Source of the DNA: an uncultured Flavobacteriales bacterium
GTDB lineage: Bacteria; Bacteroidota; Bacteroidia; Flavobacteriales; Crocinitomicaceae
Reading direction: 5' to 3'
Assembly (NCBI GenBank): GCA_946479125.1
Contig: CAMLET010000091.1
Coordinates: 1-9,448, forward strand
Length of the DNA stretch: 9,448 nt
Shown here: piece after piece, positions 1 to 7,505 of the stretch
Layout of the letters: the number at the start of each line of letters is the position of its first letter
Position numbering within the stretch: position 1 is the stretch's first letter
Notes under the pieces: model-generated
Told to the model about the DNA's origin: nothing
The model's input: only the letters and a program-made list of their open reading frames with translations
Databases searched by the model: none
Made by a program: the position numbers and the translations under genes

Positions 1-47
1 GACCACCGAGATCTACACTCTTTCCCTACACGACGCTCTTCCGATCT
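1..47 (+). other. Illumina TruSeq universal (P5) adapter contamination
   Basis: The contig opens with GACCACCGAGATCTACAC and runs without mismatch to GCTCTTCCGATCT at base 47. This is the TruSeq universal/P5 adapter lacking its first 11 bases, in the orientation in which an insert follows. It is library sequence, not genome. Real sequence starts at about base 48, and the first bases after it may rest on few reads. It should be trimmed before any similarity search or submission. Confidence 0.98.
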
Positions 48-79
48 CTTTCAGTGATTTTCTGAAAAAGGGAATGTAG

Positions 80-118
80 ATGAGTTATGAGTTATGAGTT
101 ATGAGTTATGAGTTATGA
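80..118. repeat. 7-bp tandem repeat, TGAGTTA x5
   Basis: Five perfect copies of TGAGTTA occupy 81-115, with an A before and a partial TGA after; the other strand reads TAACTCA. It lies downstream of the minus-strand CotH-family gene, in a 150-bp non-coding stretch (48-197) where I see nothing else: no reading frame and no convincing terminator hairpin. The copy number could vary by replication slippage. Because it sits next to the adapter-bearing contig edge, the number of copies may also be an assembly product. No function can be assigned. Confidence 0.85.
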
Positions 119-197
119 CTGACTCATACCGACCAAGAATAGTTGCACATAGGCGCTATTGATTGGTGACTAATAAACATTGATTCTCAAGTCAGTT

Positions 198-1817
198 TTA
201 TCTCACAACAATTTTTCCAGTAAACAATTGCTGGTCATTTCCTTTTAGAGTATATATATAATTTCCATTTTCCAAAGCAGACAATTCGAGTAAACTGGCG
301 TGTTCACCCGTACTTTGAAAGCCGAAATTCTCCTTAAAAACAATTCTGCCGCTTACATCCATTAGCTCAAAATCAACATTTTGACCTTCAAAAAGTGTGT
401 AACCAATGTAAGCATCTTCTATGACCGGATTGGGCCAAATTTTATGGTATTGAGGAGTAAACGCAGTTTCTGATGTAGATAGATCACATGTTCCCGGAAG
501 GTTATTATCCATCCAAACAGATCGTTGTTGAATGTAGTTTTTCAGATAAGAAAGATCTTCTTCGTATGTAGCACCAACAAAGGCATTCCAATTCACATAT
601 TCACCAATAATAGGCCATTTCTCAAAATTCCGGATTCTTGACTCTGTTAAATAATTCGCCATTGAATCTATAAAATGATTCACACTATCCGTATGCAATG
701 CTCCCAGCCTCAATTCTTCCCAACGACATTTTAAACCATTTGCATAACTCGCCGACTGTAGCAGTTTTTCCCACCAAAAGGGGATTGCGGAAGTGAAATC
801 ACAAACCTCATCAAAATTATACTGCCAGCCTGTTGTCAGATTAGCATCGCAGTAATCTGCATTTCCGTACGACAAGTTGAAGTCCCACATTGGTCCTGCA
901 ACTAAACGACCATTCCAAGCCCCGTTGGTTTTGTCCTTATGCATGAACGAACTCGATCTATAGCCATCAACCGTCCTACCCAACTCCTGCAGGATGAAAA
1001 AGTCGTAAAAGGATTCTGTTTCAATGAACGCCGGATATCCAAGTAATTGGTCTTCGAATTGTGGCCCCCAAACCGCATCTTCAAACTCACCAATAAAATT
1101 CTCCATGTAGTTGGCTTGAATTGGATCCAGCTCATCAAACTCAGGATCATGAAACTGCATGATAACCTCGTTGTTGTAATGTGAGGTCCAGGAATACCCA
1201 ACTTCTCCGGTAAGTTTATCGATTTTCACAATATAACCTCCGGTAAGCGAATCTCCCGCAAGATCATCTGCATCTAATCGGGCAATATCGACCCTTTCGT
1301 TATCTCTTTTAACGCGTTCCAACAAAATGTATACACCCAGATATTCTTCATCGATCAACAATTCGCAATATTTATAGCCTGAAGAATAATGACCAAAATC
1401 CCTCGAAAGTTGGTAAGTAAGCGCATCCCGAATCAAGGTTTTATCCGGGTAAGGCCCGTACAGAATCCAATCATTTTCAATTGGCAAACCTAAAAGTGAA
1501 ACGTTATTGTTCGCTCCAAGTATAGTTTGTGTTTCAAAGCCATAACTCTTTTTAGGATATTGCTGCGAAGTCGATCCTCGTATCTCAATAGAAATTTTAC
1601 CATCGTAATTATTGAATGCATCCGTCAGATAATTTCGAACTCCCACACCATTATCAATTACGCCCATATTACAAACGACTCTTGTGTCATCGTTGATCAT
1701 TTCTCCGGCGATGGTATGAATAACCACAATTGGAAGATTGGAATCAGTAAATGTAACTTGCGAATTGACTGATTCAACAACAGCAATCAACAAAAATCCA
1801 AGTAAAAACAAGCGCAT
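198..1817 (-). CDS. Secreted CotH kinase family protein with type A T9SS sorting domain
   Basis: A 539-residue exported protein. The frame stays open upstream to a TTG at 1847, but the ATG at 1817 is preferred because it gives a clean signal peptide (MRLFLLGFLLIAVVESVNSQ), and the TTG falls inside a likely -7 promoter box. Residues about 75-325 show the CotH family pattern: a basic RGSTSQQYPKKSYGF segment (80-94), DWILYGPYPDKTLIRDAL (116-133), LGVYILLERVKRD (160-172), a GGYIVKID strand, then RTVDGYRSSSFMHKD and GPMWDFNLSYGNAD (309-322). D284 and D312 are candidates for the conserved acidic active-site residues. Family members such as Bacillus spore-coat CotH are atypical secreted protein kinases; the substrate here is unknown. 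From about 455 there is a type A T9SS tail: WPNP (461-464), a FELMDVSGRIVF strand, an ENGNYIYTL strand and terminal KIVVR. It should therefore cross the outer membrane by T9SS and be anchored or released. It is transcribed divergently from the giant protein gene. Family assignment is firm; kinase activity is inferred. Confidence 0.92.
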   Translation of the reverse strand: MRLFLLGFLLIAVVESVNSQVTFTDSNLPIVVIHTIAGEMINDDTRVVCNMGVIDNGVGVRNYLTDAFNNYDGKISIEIRGSTSQQYPKKSYGFETQTILGANNNVSLLGLPIENDWILYGPYPDKTLIRDALTYQLSRDFGHYSSGYKYCELLIDEEYLGVYILLERVKRDNERVDIARLDADDLAGDSLTGGYIVKIDKLTGEVGYSWTSHYNNEVIMQFHDPEFDELDPIQANYMENFIGEFEDAVWGPQFEDQLLGYPAFIETESFYDFFILQELGRTVDGYRSSSFMHKDKTNGAWNGRLVAGPMWDFNLSYGNADYCDANLTTGWQYNFDEVCDFTSAIPFWWEKLLQSASYANGLKCRWEELRLGALHTDSVNHFIDSMANYLTESRIRNFEKWPIIGEYVNWNAFVGATYEEDLSYLKNYIQQRSVWMDNNLPGTCDLSTSETAFTPQYHKIWPNPVIEDAYIGYTLFEGQNVDFELMDVSGRIVFKENFGFQSTGEHASLLELSALENGNYIYTLKGNDQQLFTGKIVVR

Positions 1818-1844
1818 AAGCAAGCAGTATGAAAATTGAAAGTA

Positions 1845-1872
1845 CAAATTTTAGTTGTGACAGCGATTTCAA
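1845..1872 (-). promoter_or_regulatory. Putative Bacteroidota promoter of the CotH-family gene
   Basis: On the minus strand, TTG (1872-1870) is followed after 17 nt by AAAATTTG (1852-1845), one mismatch from the TAnnTTTG -7 consensus. The box ends 27 nt before the ATG at 1817, about the same distance as the putative promoters of the two downstream plus-strand genes. The AT-rich background makes chance matches likely, so this is tentative. Confidence 0.35.
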
Positions 1873-1929
1873 TTCATTTTTCCAACCTTTTGGCATACAC
1901 GGTATTTAGTTGTTCAGAAAGCCAAAAGC

Positions 1930-4900
1930 ATGAACACACTAAAATCAATACTACTATTACTGTCGTTTCTTTTCTCTTTTGGAGCGTTCGCACAACAATG
2001 GGGAGCAAATACTTTTAGTCAATTCACTAATGAAGCAAACGATGTTGAATTGAATGCCAACGAAGAATCCTATATCGCAGGATACATTACTGGAGAAACA
2101 GCTTTTAACACGGCGAATGTTGTACCAAGTGCTGCCGGAAACGGTGACATTTACATTGCGAAATACGCAACAACAGGTTCACTTCTTTGGAAAAAAATCT
2201 TTGGTGGAAACTACTCCGACCGAGCAATTGATCTGGCTATTGGTCCTGACCAAAACATTGTGGTTACCGGACAATTCTTCGGAACCGTCACTTTTGGTTC
2301 CACTACCCTAACTTCTGTTGGAAATTCGAAAGATATTTTCATTGTAAAATTAGATCCGGACGGAAATGTTCTTTGGGCAAGAAGCGAAGGTGGAAACATG
2401 GCCGAAAACGCTTATGGAATTACCGTCGATCATCAGAACAATGTGATCTTAACCGGACAATTTCAAGGTACAGCAACGATTGGGAACAATTCGTTTACGA
2501 GTATGATAGATCCCAACACCAATCTTCGCTCTTTCGATTTTTTCATTTCAAAATATGATGTTTCAGGAAACCCACTTTGGAGTTTGAACGGAGCTGCCGA
2601 ATATGAAGACCGTGGATTAGCCGTTGCTGTCGACAATCAAAATAACGTTCTTTTCACCGGACAGTTTTCCAAAACACTTTTGTTTGCAGGCAATACTTAC
2701 AACAATCAAGGTTATAACATCGGGTTTCTATCAAAACTGAATCCATCAGGACAACTGCAGTTTTTCAATCAAATGAAAGCTGGAATGGTCGTTCCTTATG
2801 ATCTGGAAGTGAATACAGATAATGACATTATAGTTACGGGTGATTTTCTTGGAAATATGAATTACTATGATGCCACTGGAATGCACCCGATCCAAAATGT
2901 TTACGAGAAACAAATCTTTGTTCTAAAAACGGGAAACAATGGAAACTACACCTGGAATCATACTTTAGGTTCGAACAACGATATTTCCGCAAGATCAGTT
3001 TCTATAGATTTACACAAAGACATTTTTGTAACGGGTTTCTTTAAATGTGATTTATCTCAAATTCAAGATACGTCTCACGCTACTTTCAATTCTGTTGGGT
3101 TCAAAGATGCTTATTTGTTGAAGATCAATAATTCTGGGCAGTATGAATACATCAAGCATTTTGGTGGTAAAAAGGACGATGAAGGAACCGGAATAGCGAT
3201 TCAAAGCAATGACAAACCTTTCATTTGCGGAAGCTTTACCAAAGACCTGAATTTCGCGCCAACACCTGATTTTGTGCAAACCGCGAATAACAACTATTCA
3301 CTCCATTACGCTGGTTTCAATGAAGCCGATCATATGTATATGCTTGGTGATGATACCAGAAACTCATTCCTGATCAATCACATCAATTCCAACTACCAAA
3401 CCTTGAATTATTTCGTTCCGCCGGCTAACGATAGTTTAATTGGCGAAATTGTTCAGTACAATTGGGCTCCAAATCTGGTAAACGACACCATACACTTTTG
3501 CACGAAAGATTCATTACGCTATGATCCTTTAACCTATGCGCATTACGGTCCAAGTTATGAATACGTTTGGAATACCGGAGTGATTGGAAATAAACTTGTT
3601 ATTACTGCAACTGGAAATTATTCCGTTACTGCAACTCGTTCAGACGAATGTGAATTTGATATTGACAGTGTTTATGCTATTTCTGAACCTATTCCGGTCT
3701 TACCATTATTGTCCGATGATCATAATGTGAATGTACTCAATCCTGGTCCTCATTATAACAACTATCATTACTGTTCTCCGGAAAGTGTAGAAATTACTTA
3801 TTCGAATTTAGCTTCAGGCACCACATTACTGACGACGGTTCCAAACGGTCCGGATTTAAGTGGAGTTGGACCATTTACCATTCAAAATGAAGGCTGGTAC
3901 GAGGTTATTGTCGACAACGAATACTGCCATGCTGAAGGTGAATTTCACTTCAACTTAGATTACGTAGCACCAAATGATTCTGTTTCTCCTTACATAGTTA
4001 TGGACACACCTTGTCCGACAGGAGATTCGATAACCATCTGCGCTAATCATTATGTAAATTTCAACGGAATAGATCTTATTACAAATCCTTCAGGAACCTA
4101 TTCTCCGGGCATTCAATCACCAGTCACAAATGTAGAGTGGTTCATTAATGGGGCTCAGTATCTAAATTTTAATAATGTTGATCACGTACATACTTATTTC
4201 AGTCCAGGAAGTACGGGATGGTACACCGTAGACCTCTACTTTTCTACTGGTTTCGATAACTTATGTGGAATTGATACCACTCAATATCATGTAACACACC
4301 AATTTTATATCACTGTAAACCCATTACCGAGTTGGTCGGGATCCATTTCAGGTGATAATATGCTCTGCCCCAATGGTTCAGTCTTCCTTGTTGTAAATAA
4401 CCCGCATCCTAATTTTCACTGGACTGGTCCTGGAATTATTTGGAATAACCTGAATGATAGTATTGAAGTAAATGCAGCCGGTAATTATTATTACTCCGGA
4501 ACTGTTATTGATACCGTTACAGGTTGTGGGAATCCTGAATCAACTATGTATCACATCACTCTGAAAACAGCACCGAATATTATTTCAAGTGCGTTGGATG
4601 CGATTATTTGTCCATACGATTCCTTGCTACTATCACTACAAAATTCGTATCAATCATATCAATGGATTGGTCCCGAAGGTGACAGTTTATCCGATTCAAT
4701 AAGTTGTTACGGTGCCGATTTAGGATTTTACTATTGCCACGTTGTGGATGACGAAGATTGTCATTTAACCACTCCTCCATTCGAATTGAGAGAATATACA
4801 ACACCAAGCATTACCATTATGCCAGATGAATTTCTTTGTGAAGGCGAATCTGTAACCATACAAGTAGCTTATGCCGGAACACCCAACTTTGTTTGGACAC

Positions 4901-6642
4901 CTACCGGAACTACAGGAAGCTCAATCACCGTCAACACAGCCGGAATTTACAGTGTAGAAATCAGTCAATGTGGAATAACCATTTCTGACACCATTGAAAT
5001 CATCGACGCCACCTTCTCTGCTTCCATTTCAGCTGTTGATTCCGTTCTATGTTTTGGAGATACTGTATTGATCCTTGGAAATCCGAATAACCTGATGTAC
5101 GAATGGAATGATGGTCAATTAACTGGCGGAGCTTATCCTGTTTATGAAGCTGGAGTGTATTGGGCAATTGTAACCAATGAATACGGTTGTACAACTAACA
5201 CTAACACAATTCATATTTCTCAGGTAGCAGAATCTGTTATTCCTGATATCGAATCGGTGACAGTTTGTGCGGGAACCAATGTTCTTCTTGAAGACAATTC
5301 AACTTTCACCCTGAATTGGTACAATTCTTCTGATACTTCCCTGATTGTTACAAACAATGAATTTCATTTGACAAATGTTGTTCAGGATACCTCATTCATT
5401 GTCGCGTATCAGTCGGTAGAATGTCCACTTGCATATGGAACCGTAAACGTTTCAATTGCAGATTCACTTGGTAATTATGAAATCTTTGGCGATTCCCTTC
5501 TATGTCAGAATGAAAATGGTTTATTCACTGTAAATACTACAACTGAGAATACCAGCTGGTATTCTGGTCAAAATCTTCTCGGAACAGGTAATTCAATTCA
5601 AATTCCATTTAGCACATTAAATAACAACCCTATTATAACTGTTCAAATTTCGAACGATTGTTATGCTACTACTATTTCAGACAGCGTAACAGTTTTGCCT
5701 CAACCACAAATCGCATTGGTAAACGACAGTATTTCGCTCTGCTTTTACGATACAGAAATCCTGAGTTTAACAAACAGCAATCTCGATTCAATAGTTTGGA
5801 ACAGTTATCAGGGAACAGTAGTTGACGATGAATTGACTATCACGGGGAATTTAACCTATGGTCCAATTACAGTTTACGGAATTGATACTAACGGATGTAT
5901 TTCAAACACTGATACCATTCTGGTAATTACACCAAATTTCAGCAGTAATATTGAGGTCGATTTCAGTAATTTCTGTACCGGAGATTCCGGATCAATTGTA
6001 ATTCAAACAAATGCTGATAGTTTGATTTGGACAACCCCGTTTGGAACATTCGATACAACAATCATTTCATTTGCAATAGATGCTGTTCACTCTGGAATGT
6101 TCTACGTTGAATTGTGGGATAATTTAGGTTGTCATTACACAGATTCGGTTTACATACCTGAATATCTGATTCCAAACATTGATATTCTACCGGATTCTAT
6201 CTATTGCATTAATGATGTATTCACCTTTTATTTCCCCAACGATACAAATACGTATACGTGGTCAACTTTTGGAAACACAACGGATTTGCCTATTCTGAGT
6301 AATCAGGACCTTATCCTGAACGTAACAACGCCCCAAGGTTGTTTAACCTTTGATACGCTGGTGGTTGAAACCGTTAATTGTGATGATGCCATTCCAAATT
6401 TCATTACAGCAAATGGTGATGGAACGAACGATTACTTCTTTATAGACGATGCACTTTCTCAACAGAATAATGAGCTGGTTCTATTCAACAGATATGGAAA
6501 TAAGATCTTTGAAGCAGGTCCATATATCAACGATTTTGATGGTGAAAATCTAAATCCGGGTGTCTATTTCTATGTTTATTACCCGGAAGGAAAAGCGCAT
6601 GCTGAAAATCGAAGACAGGGATTCTTGACATTGATACGATAA
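1930..6642 (+). CDS. Giant secreted beta-propeller / Ig-like repeat protein with type B T9SS (CHU_C) sorting domain
   Basis: A 1570-residue exported, predicted cell-surface protein. ATG 1930 gives a textbook signal peptide (residues 1-21, ending FGAFA, then QQWGANTF). Residues about 46-445 hold seven repeats built around xVxTGxFxG strands (near 48, 109, 171, 239, 299, 364 and 429), interleaved with six DxFIxKxxxxGxxxW segments. This is the SBBP-type beta-propeller pattern. Residues about 520-800 are less regular and cysteine-containing. Residues 813-1484 form an array of about nine Ig-like units. The C-terminal 86 residues (1485-1570) match the gliding-motility-associated/CHU_C type B T9SS domain: ANGDGTNDYFFID, LVLFNRYGNKIFE, DFDGENLNPGVYFYVYYP. 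Known family members are adhesins or surface proteins moved by T9SS; ligand and role here are unknown. I see no enzyme motif. It is followed by a strong terminator and appears monocistronic. Its N-terminal part is duplicated downstream from 7506. Confidence 0.93.
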   Translation: MNTLKSILLLLSFLFSFGAFAQQWGANTFSQFTNEANDVELNANEESYIAGYITGETAFNTANVVPSAAGNGDIYIAKYATTGSLLWKKIFGGNYSDRAIDLAIGPDQNIVVTGQFFGTVTFGSTTLTSVGNSKDIFIVKLDPDGNVLWARSEGGNMAENAYGITVDHQNNVILTGQFQGTATIGNNSFTSMIDPNTNLRSFDFFISKYDVSGNPLWSLNGAAEYEDRGLAVAVDNQNNVLFTGQFSKTLLFAGNTYNNQGYNIGFLSKLNPSGQLQFFNQMKAGMVVPYDLEVNTDNDIIVTGDFLGNMNYYDATGMHPIQNVYEKQIFVLKTGNNGNYTWNHTLGSNNDISARSVSIDLHKDIFVTGFFKCDLSQIQDTSHATFNSVGFKDAYLLKINNSGQYEYIKHFGGKKDDEGTGIAIQSNDKPFICGSFTKDLNFAPTPDFVQTANNNYSLHYAGFNEADHMYMLGDDTRNSFLINHINSNYQTLNYFVPPANDSLIGEIVQYNWAPNLVNDTIHFCTKDSLRYDPLTYAHYGPSYEYVWNTGVIGNKLVITATGNYSVTATRSDECEFDIDSVYAISEPIPVLPLLSDDHNVNVLNPGPHYNNYHYCSPESVEITYSNLASGTTLLTTVPNGPDLSGVGPFTIQNEGWYEVIVDNEYCHAEGEFHFNLDYVAPNDSVSPYIVMDTPCPTGDSITICANHYVNFNGIDLITNPSGTYSPGIQSPVTNVEWFINGAQYLNFNNVDHVHTYFSPGSTGWYTVDLYFSTGFDNLCGIDTTQYHVTHQFYITVNPLPSWSGSISGDNMLCPNGSVFLVVNNPHPNFHWTGPGIIWNNLNDSIEVNAAGNYYYSGTVIDTVTGCGNPESTMYHITLKTAPNIISSALDAIICPYDSLLLSLQNSYQSYQWIGPEGDSLSDSISCYGADLGFYYCHVVDDEDCHLTTPPFELREYTTPSITIMPDEFLCEGESVTIQVAYAGTPNFVWTPTGTTGSSITVNTAGIYSVEISQCGITISDTIEIIDATFSASISAVDSVLCFGDTVLILGNPNNLMYEWNDGQLTGGAYPVYEAGVYWAIVTNEYGCTTNTNTIHISQVAESVIPDIESVTVCAGTNVLLEDNSTFTLNWYNSSDTSLIVTNNEFHLTNVVQDTSFIVAYQSVECPLAYGTVNVSIADSLGNYEIFGDSLLCQNENGLFTVNTTTENTSWYSGQNLLGTGNSIQIPFSTLNNNPIITVQISNDCYATTISDSVTVLPQPQIALVNDSISLCFYDTEILSLTNSNLDSIVWNSYQGTVVDDELTITGNLTYGPITVYGIDTNGCISNTDTILVITPNFSSNIEVDFSNFCTGDSGSIVIQTNADSLIWTTPFGTFDTTIISFAIDAVHSGMFYVELWDNLGCHYTDSVYIPEYLIPNIDILPDSIYCINDVFTFYFPNDTNTYTWSTFGNTTDLPILSNQDLILNVTTPQGCLTFDTLVVETVNCDDAIPNFITANGDGTNDYFFIDDALSQQNNELVLFNRYGNKIFEAGPYINDFDGENLNPGVYFYVYYPEGKAHAENRRQGFLTLIR
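2065..3264 (+). repeat. Seven-unit beta-propeller-like repeat region
   Basis: These are protein-level repeats of about 60-68 residues. The recurring core strand is seen as YIAGYITG, IVVTGQFFG, VILTGQFQG, VLFTGQFSK, IIVTGDFLG, IFVTGFFKC and PFICGSFTK. Between cores lies a second strand such as DIFIVKLDPDGNVLWARSEGG-type segments (shortened forms IYIAKY, FFISKY, FLSKL, IFVLK, AYLLK) ending in a glycine pair or similar. Seven units suggest one closed seven-bladed propeller. The same seven cores occur in the downstream paralogue. Confidence 0.75.
4366..6381 (+). repeat. Array of about nine Ig-like repeats with periodic cysteines
   Basis: Each unit opens with a hydrophobic residue followed by cysteine, at residues 813, 894, 970, 1041, 1113, 1192, 1271, 1349 and 1426, so the period is 71-81 residues. 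Most units then show a W within about 20 residues (for example FVWTP, YEWND, LNWYN, TSWYS, IVWNS, LIWTT) and often a second cysteine near the end in an xxGC or similar context. This is the layout of Ig/PKD-like stalk domains in long Bacteroidota adhesins. The copies are well diverged, so slippage within the array is unlikely. Inferred role: a rigid or extensible stalk between the propeller and the anchored C-terminus. Confidence 0.7.
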
Positions 6643-6669
6643 TCCCCATTTTCGTAAGTCATGATAACG

Positions 6670-6692
6670 CATCCGCCTAGGCGGATGTTTTT
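6670..6692 (+). terminator. Intrinsic terminator after the giant secreted-protein gene
   Basis: CATCCGCCTAGGCGGATG is a perfect 18-bp palindrome. As RNA it folds with a 7-bp GC-rich stem (CATCCGC/GCGGATG) and a CTAG loop, followed at once by TTTTTCTT. It begins 28 nt after the stop codon at 6642. The U-tract on the plus strand only fits termination of the 1930-6642 transcript and separates it from the small gene at 6859. Confidence 0.85.
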
Positions 6693-6715
6693 CTTCCCAC
6701 AAAGACGCAAATTTG

Positions 6716-6765
6716 GAGCGCTTAACAGACGCTCTTTAATAGTCTACCATGCCTATTCGGCAGAC
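6716..6765 (+). other. Two short inverted repeats in the intergenic region
   Basis: GAGCG (6716-6720) and CGCTC (6730-6734) can form a 5-bp stem with a 9-nt loop, followed by TTT. Then TGCC (6750-6753) and GGCA (6759-6762) form a 4-bp stem with a TATTC loop, inside an outer GTC/GAC pair (6742-6744 and 6763-6765). They lie between the main terminator and the promoter of the next gene. They could be back-up terminator or leader structure, or chance; no known RNA family is recognised. Confidence 0.3.
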
Positions 6766-6807
6766 ATATCCTTCACATGAAGATACAATCCATATCTATT
6801 AGAATCA

Positions 6808-6839
6808 TTTGTGAATTGATGGCAAATATTATACATTCG
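6808..6839 (+). promoter_or_regulatory. Putative Bacteroidota promoter of the small secreted-protein gene
   Basis: TTTG (6808-6811) is followed after 20 nt by TACATTCG (6832-6839), one mismatch from the TAnnTTTG -7 consensus. The box ends 19 nt before the ATG at 6859, implying a very short leader. There is no Shine-Dalgarno sequence, as expected for this phylum. It lies beyond the terminator at 6670-6692, supporting independent transcription of this gene. Confidence 0.5.
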
Positions 6840-6858
6840 CTTTACTGTTGATTATGCC

Positions 6859-7356
6859 ATGAAAAATCACCTTCTTGTACTTTTATTCTGTTGTTTTTCA
6901 GGTTTCATTTTCGCTCAGGAGAACGATGTGAAATTCGATTCGCTTTATGTTTTTAAAAAGGATACTGTGAGGCCGAAAACACCTGAACTGAACCCCGTAA
7001 AACCTATTATTCATCAGGTTCTGATAAGCTCATCCCAATCAGACACCAATTCTACAACCATTGCTTTTGTTGATATTCCATGTCCATATACAGTTGAGAA
7101 TGCTAAAAAAATGATTGAGCAAGGTGTGGTTGAAATCGTCATTAGAGGTGGATTTCAAGGCTTTCCTAAAGAAAACGAAAAAAGGTCTGTTGCGTTCAAG
7201 AAAAAGTACAAGGTTAATTTCGACTATGTTGGCTGTTGCATCTTTTATAATCCTGAAGGTGAAGACATAACAGGTTACAACAAGGTGATGAAAGATTACC
7301 TGAAAAAGAAGTACGGCGCAAAATGTCTCGACGAATATAAAGCCATCTTCAGTTAA
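6859..7356 (+). CDS. Small secreted protein of unknown function
   Basis: A 165-residue protein. I do not recognise the family with confidence. ATG 6859 gives a signal peptide (MKNHLLVLLFCCFSGFIFAQ, likely cleaved after A19), leaving about 146 mature residues. Residues about 20-65 look like a polar, proline-containing linker (VRPKTPELNPVKP, then a Ser/Thr-rich stretch). A compact C-terminal domain runs from about 70 to 165, with a VDIPCPYTVENAKKMIEQG helix, a strand VEIVIRGGFQGF, a lysine-rich KKKYKVNFDYVGCC segment, and YNKVMKDYLKKKYGAKCLDEY. Four cysteines (in CPY, GCC and AKC) remain in this domain and could form disulfides after export. There is no T9SS tail and no lipobox, so a periplasmic or otherwise Sec-exported location is likely. 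It sits between two paralogous giant surface proteins, is separated from the first by a terminator, and has its own promoter-like sequence. A link to their function is only contextual. Confidence 0.85.
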   Translation: MKNHLLVLLFCCFSGFIFAQENDVKFDSLYVFKKDTVRPKTPELNPVKPIIHQVLISSSQSDTNSTTIAFVDIPCPYTVENAKKMIEQGVVEIVIRGGFQGFPKENEKRSVAFKKKYKVNFDYVGCCIFYNPEGEDITGYNKVMKDYLKKKYGAKCLDEYKAIFS

Positions 7357-7449
7357 GTTGTAAAGTCAACAAAACACGTTTTTTCCTTACAATTTGTTTG
7401 AGATTCGTGGATTTTAAACACATAAGCAACTCGAATGTTCATTTGCACG

Positions 7450-7478
7450 TTTGTTTTTTTGAATTCTCCTTACTTTTA
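7450..7478 (+). promoter_or_regulatory. Putative promoter of the second giant secreted-protein gene
   Basis: TTTG (7450-7453) is followed after 17 nt by TACTTTTA (7471-7478), one mismatch from TAnnTTTG. The box ends 27 nt before a TTG at 7506. This spacing resembles that of the other candidate promoters in the window and is one reason for choosing that TTG as start. The surrounding T-rich DNA weakens the call. Confidence 0.4.
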
Positions 7479-7505
7479 GGGAAAAGGACAAAACTGAACT
7501 TTGCT

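Noticed and set aside
48..70. Inverted repeat TTTCAG/CTGAAA as a terminator for the minus-strand gene
   Set aside because: It has no T-run on the minus strand, is over 100 bp past the stop codon, and abuts the adapter junction.
902..1201. 99-codon minus-strand frame overlapping the CotH-family gene
   Set aside because: It is an alternate frame fully inside a well-supported coding region, with no recognisable composition or domain.
1818..1929. Promoter for the 1930-6642 gene in the divergent intergenic region
   Set aside because: The best plus-strand candidates (TATTTAGT or TTTAGTTG at 1903-1912) match the -7 consensus poorly, and the nearest TTTG (1889-1892) is spaced too closely, so no promoter is called although one must exist nearby.
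1836..2018. 60-codon plus-strand frame across the start of the giant gene
   Set aside because: It overlaps the signal-peptide region in another frame and has no support over the ATG 1930 frame, which has a signal peptide and matches the paralogue.
6854..6862. Minimal upstream reading frame ATG CCA TGA overlapping the ATG at 6859
   Set aside because: Two sense codons overlapping the start by chance are common, and with no Shine-Dalgarno sequence there is nothing to support translation of it.
7357..7384. Possible terminator after the small secreted-protein gene (GTTG...CAAC followed by a T-run at 7379-7384)
   Set aside because: The stem is only 4 bp with an AT loop and is separated from the T-run by 8 nt, too weak to call.
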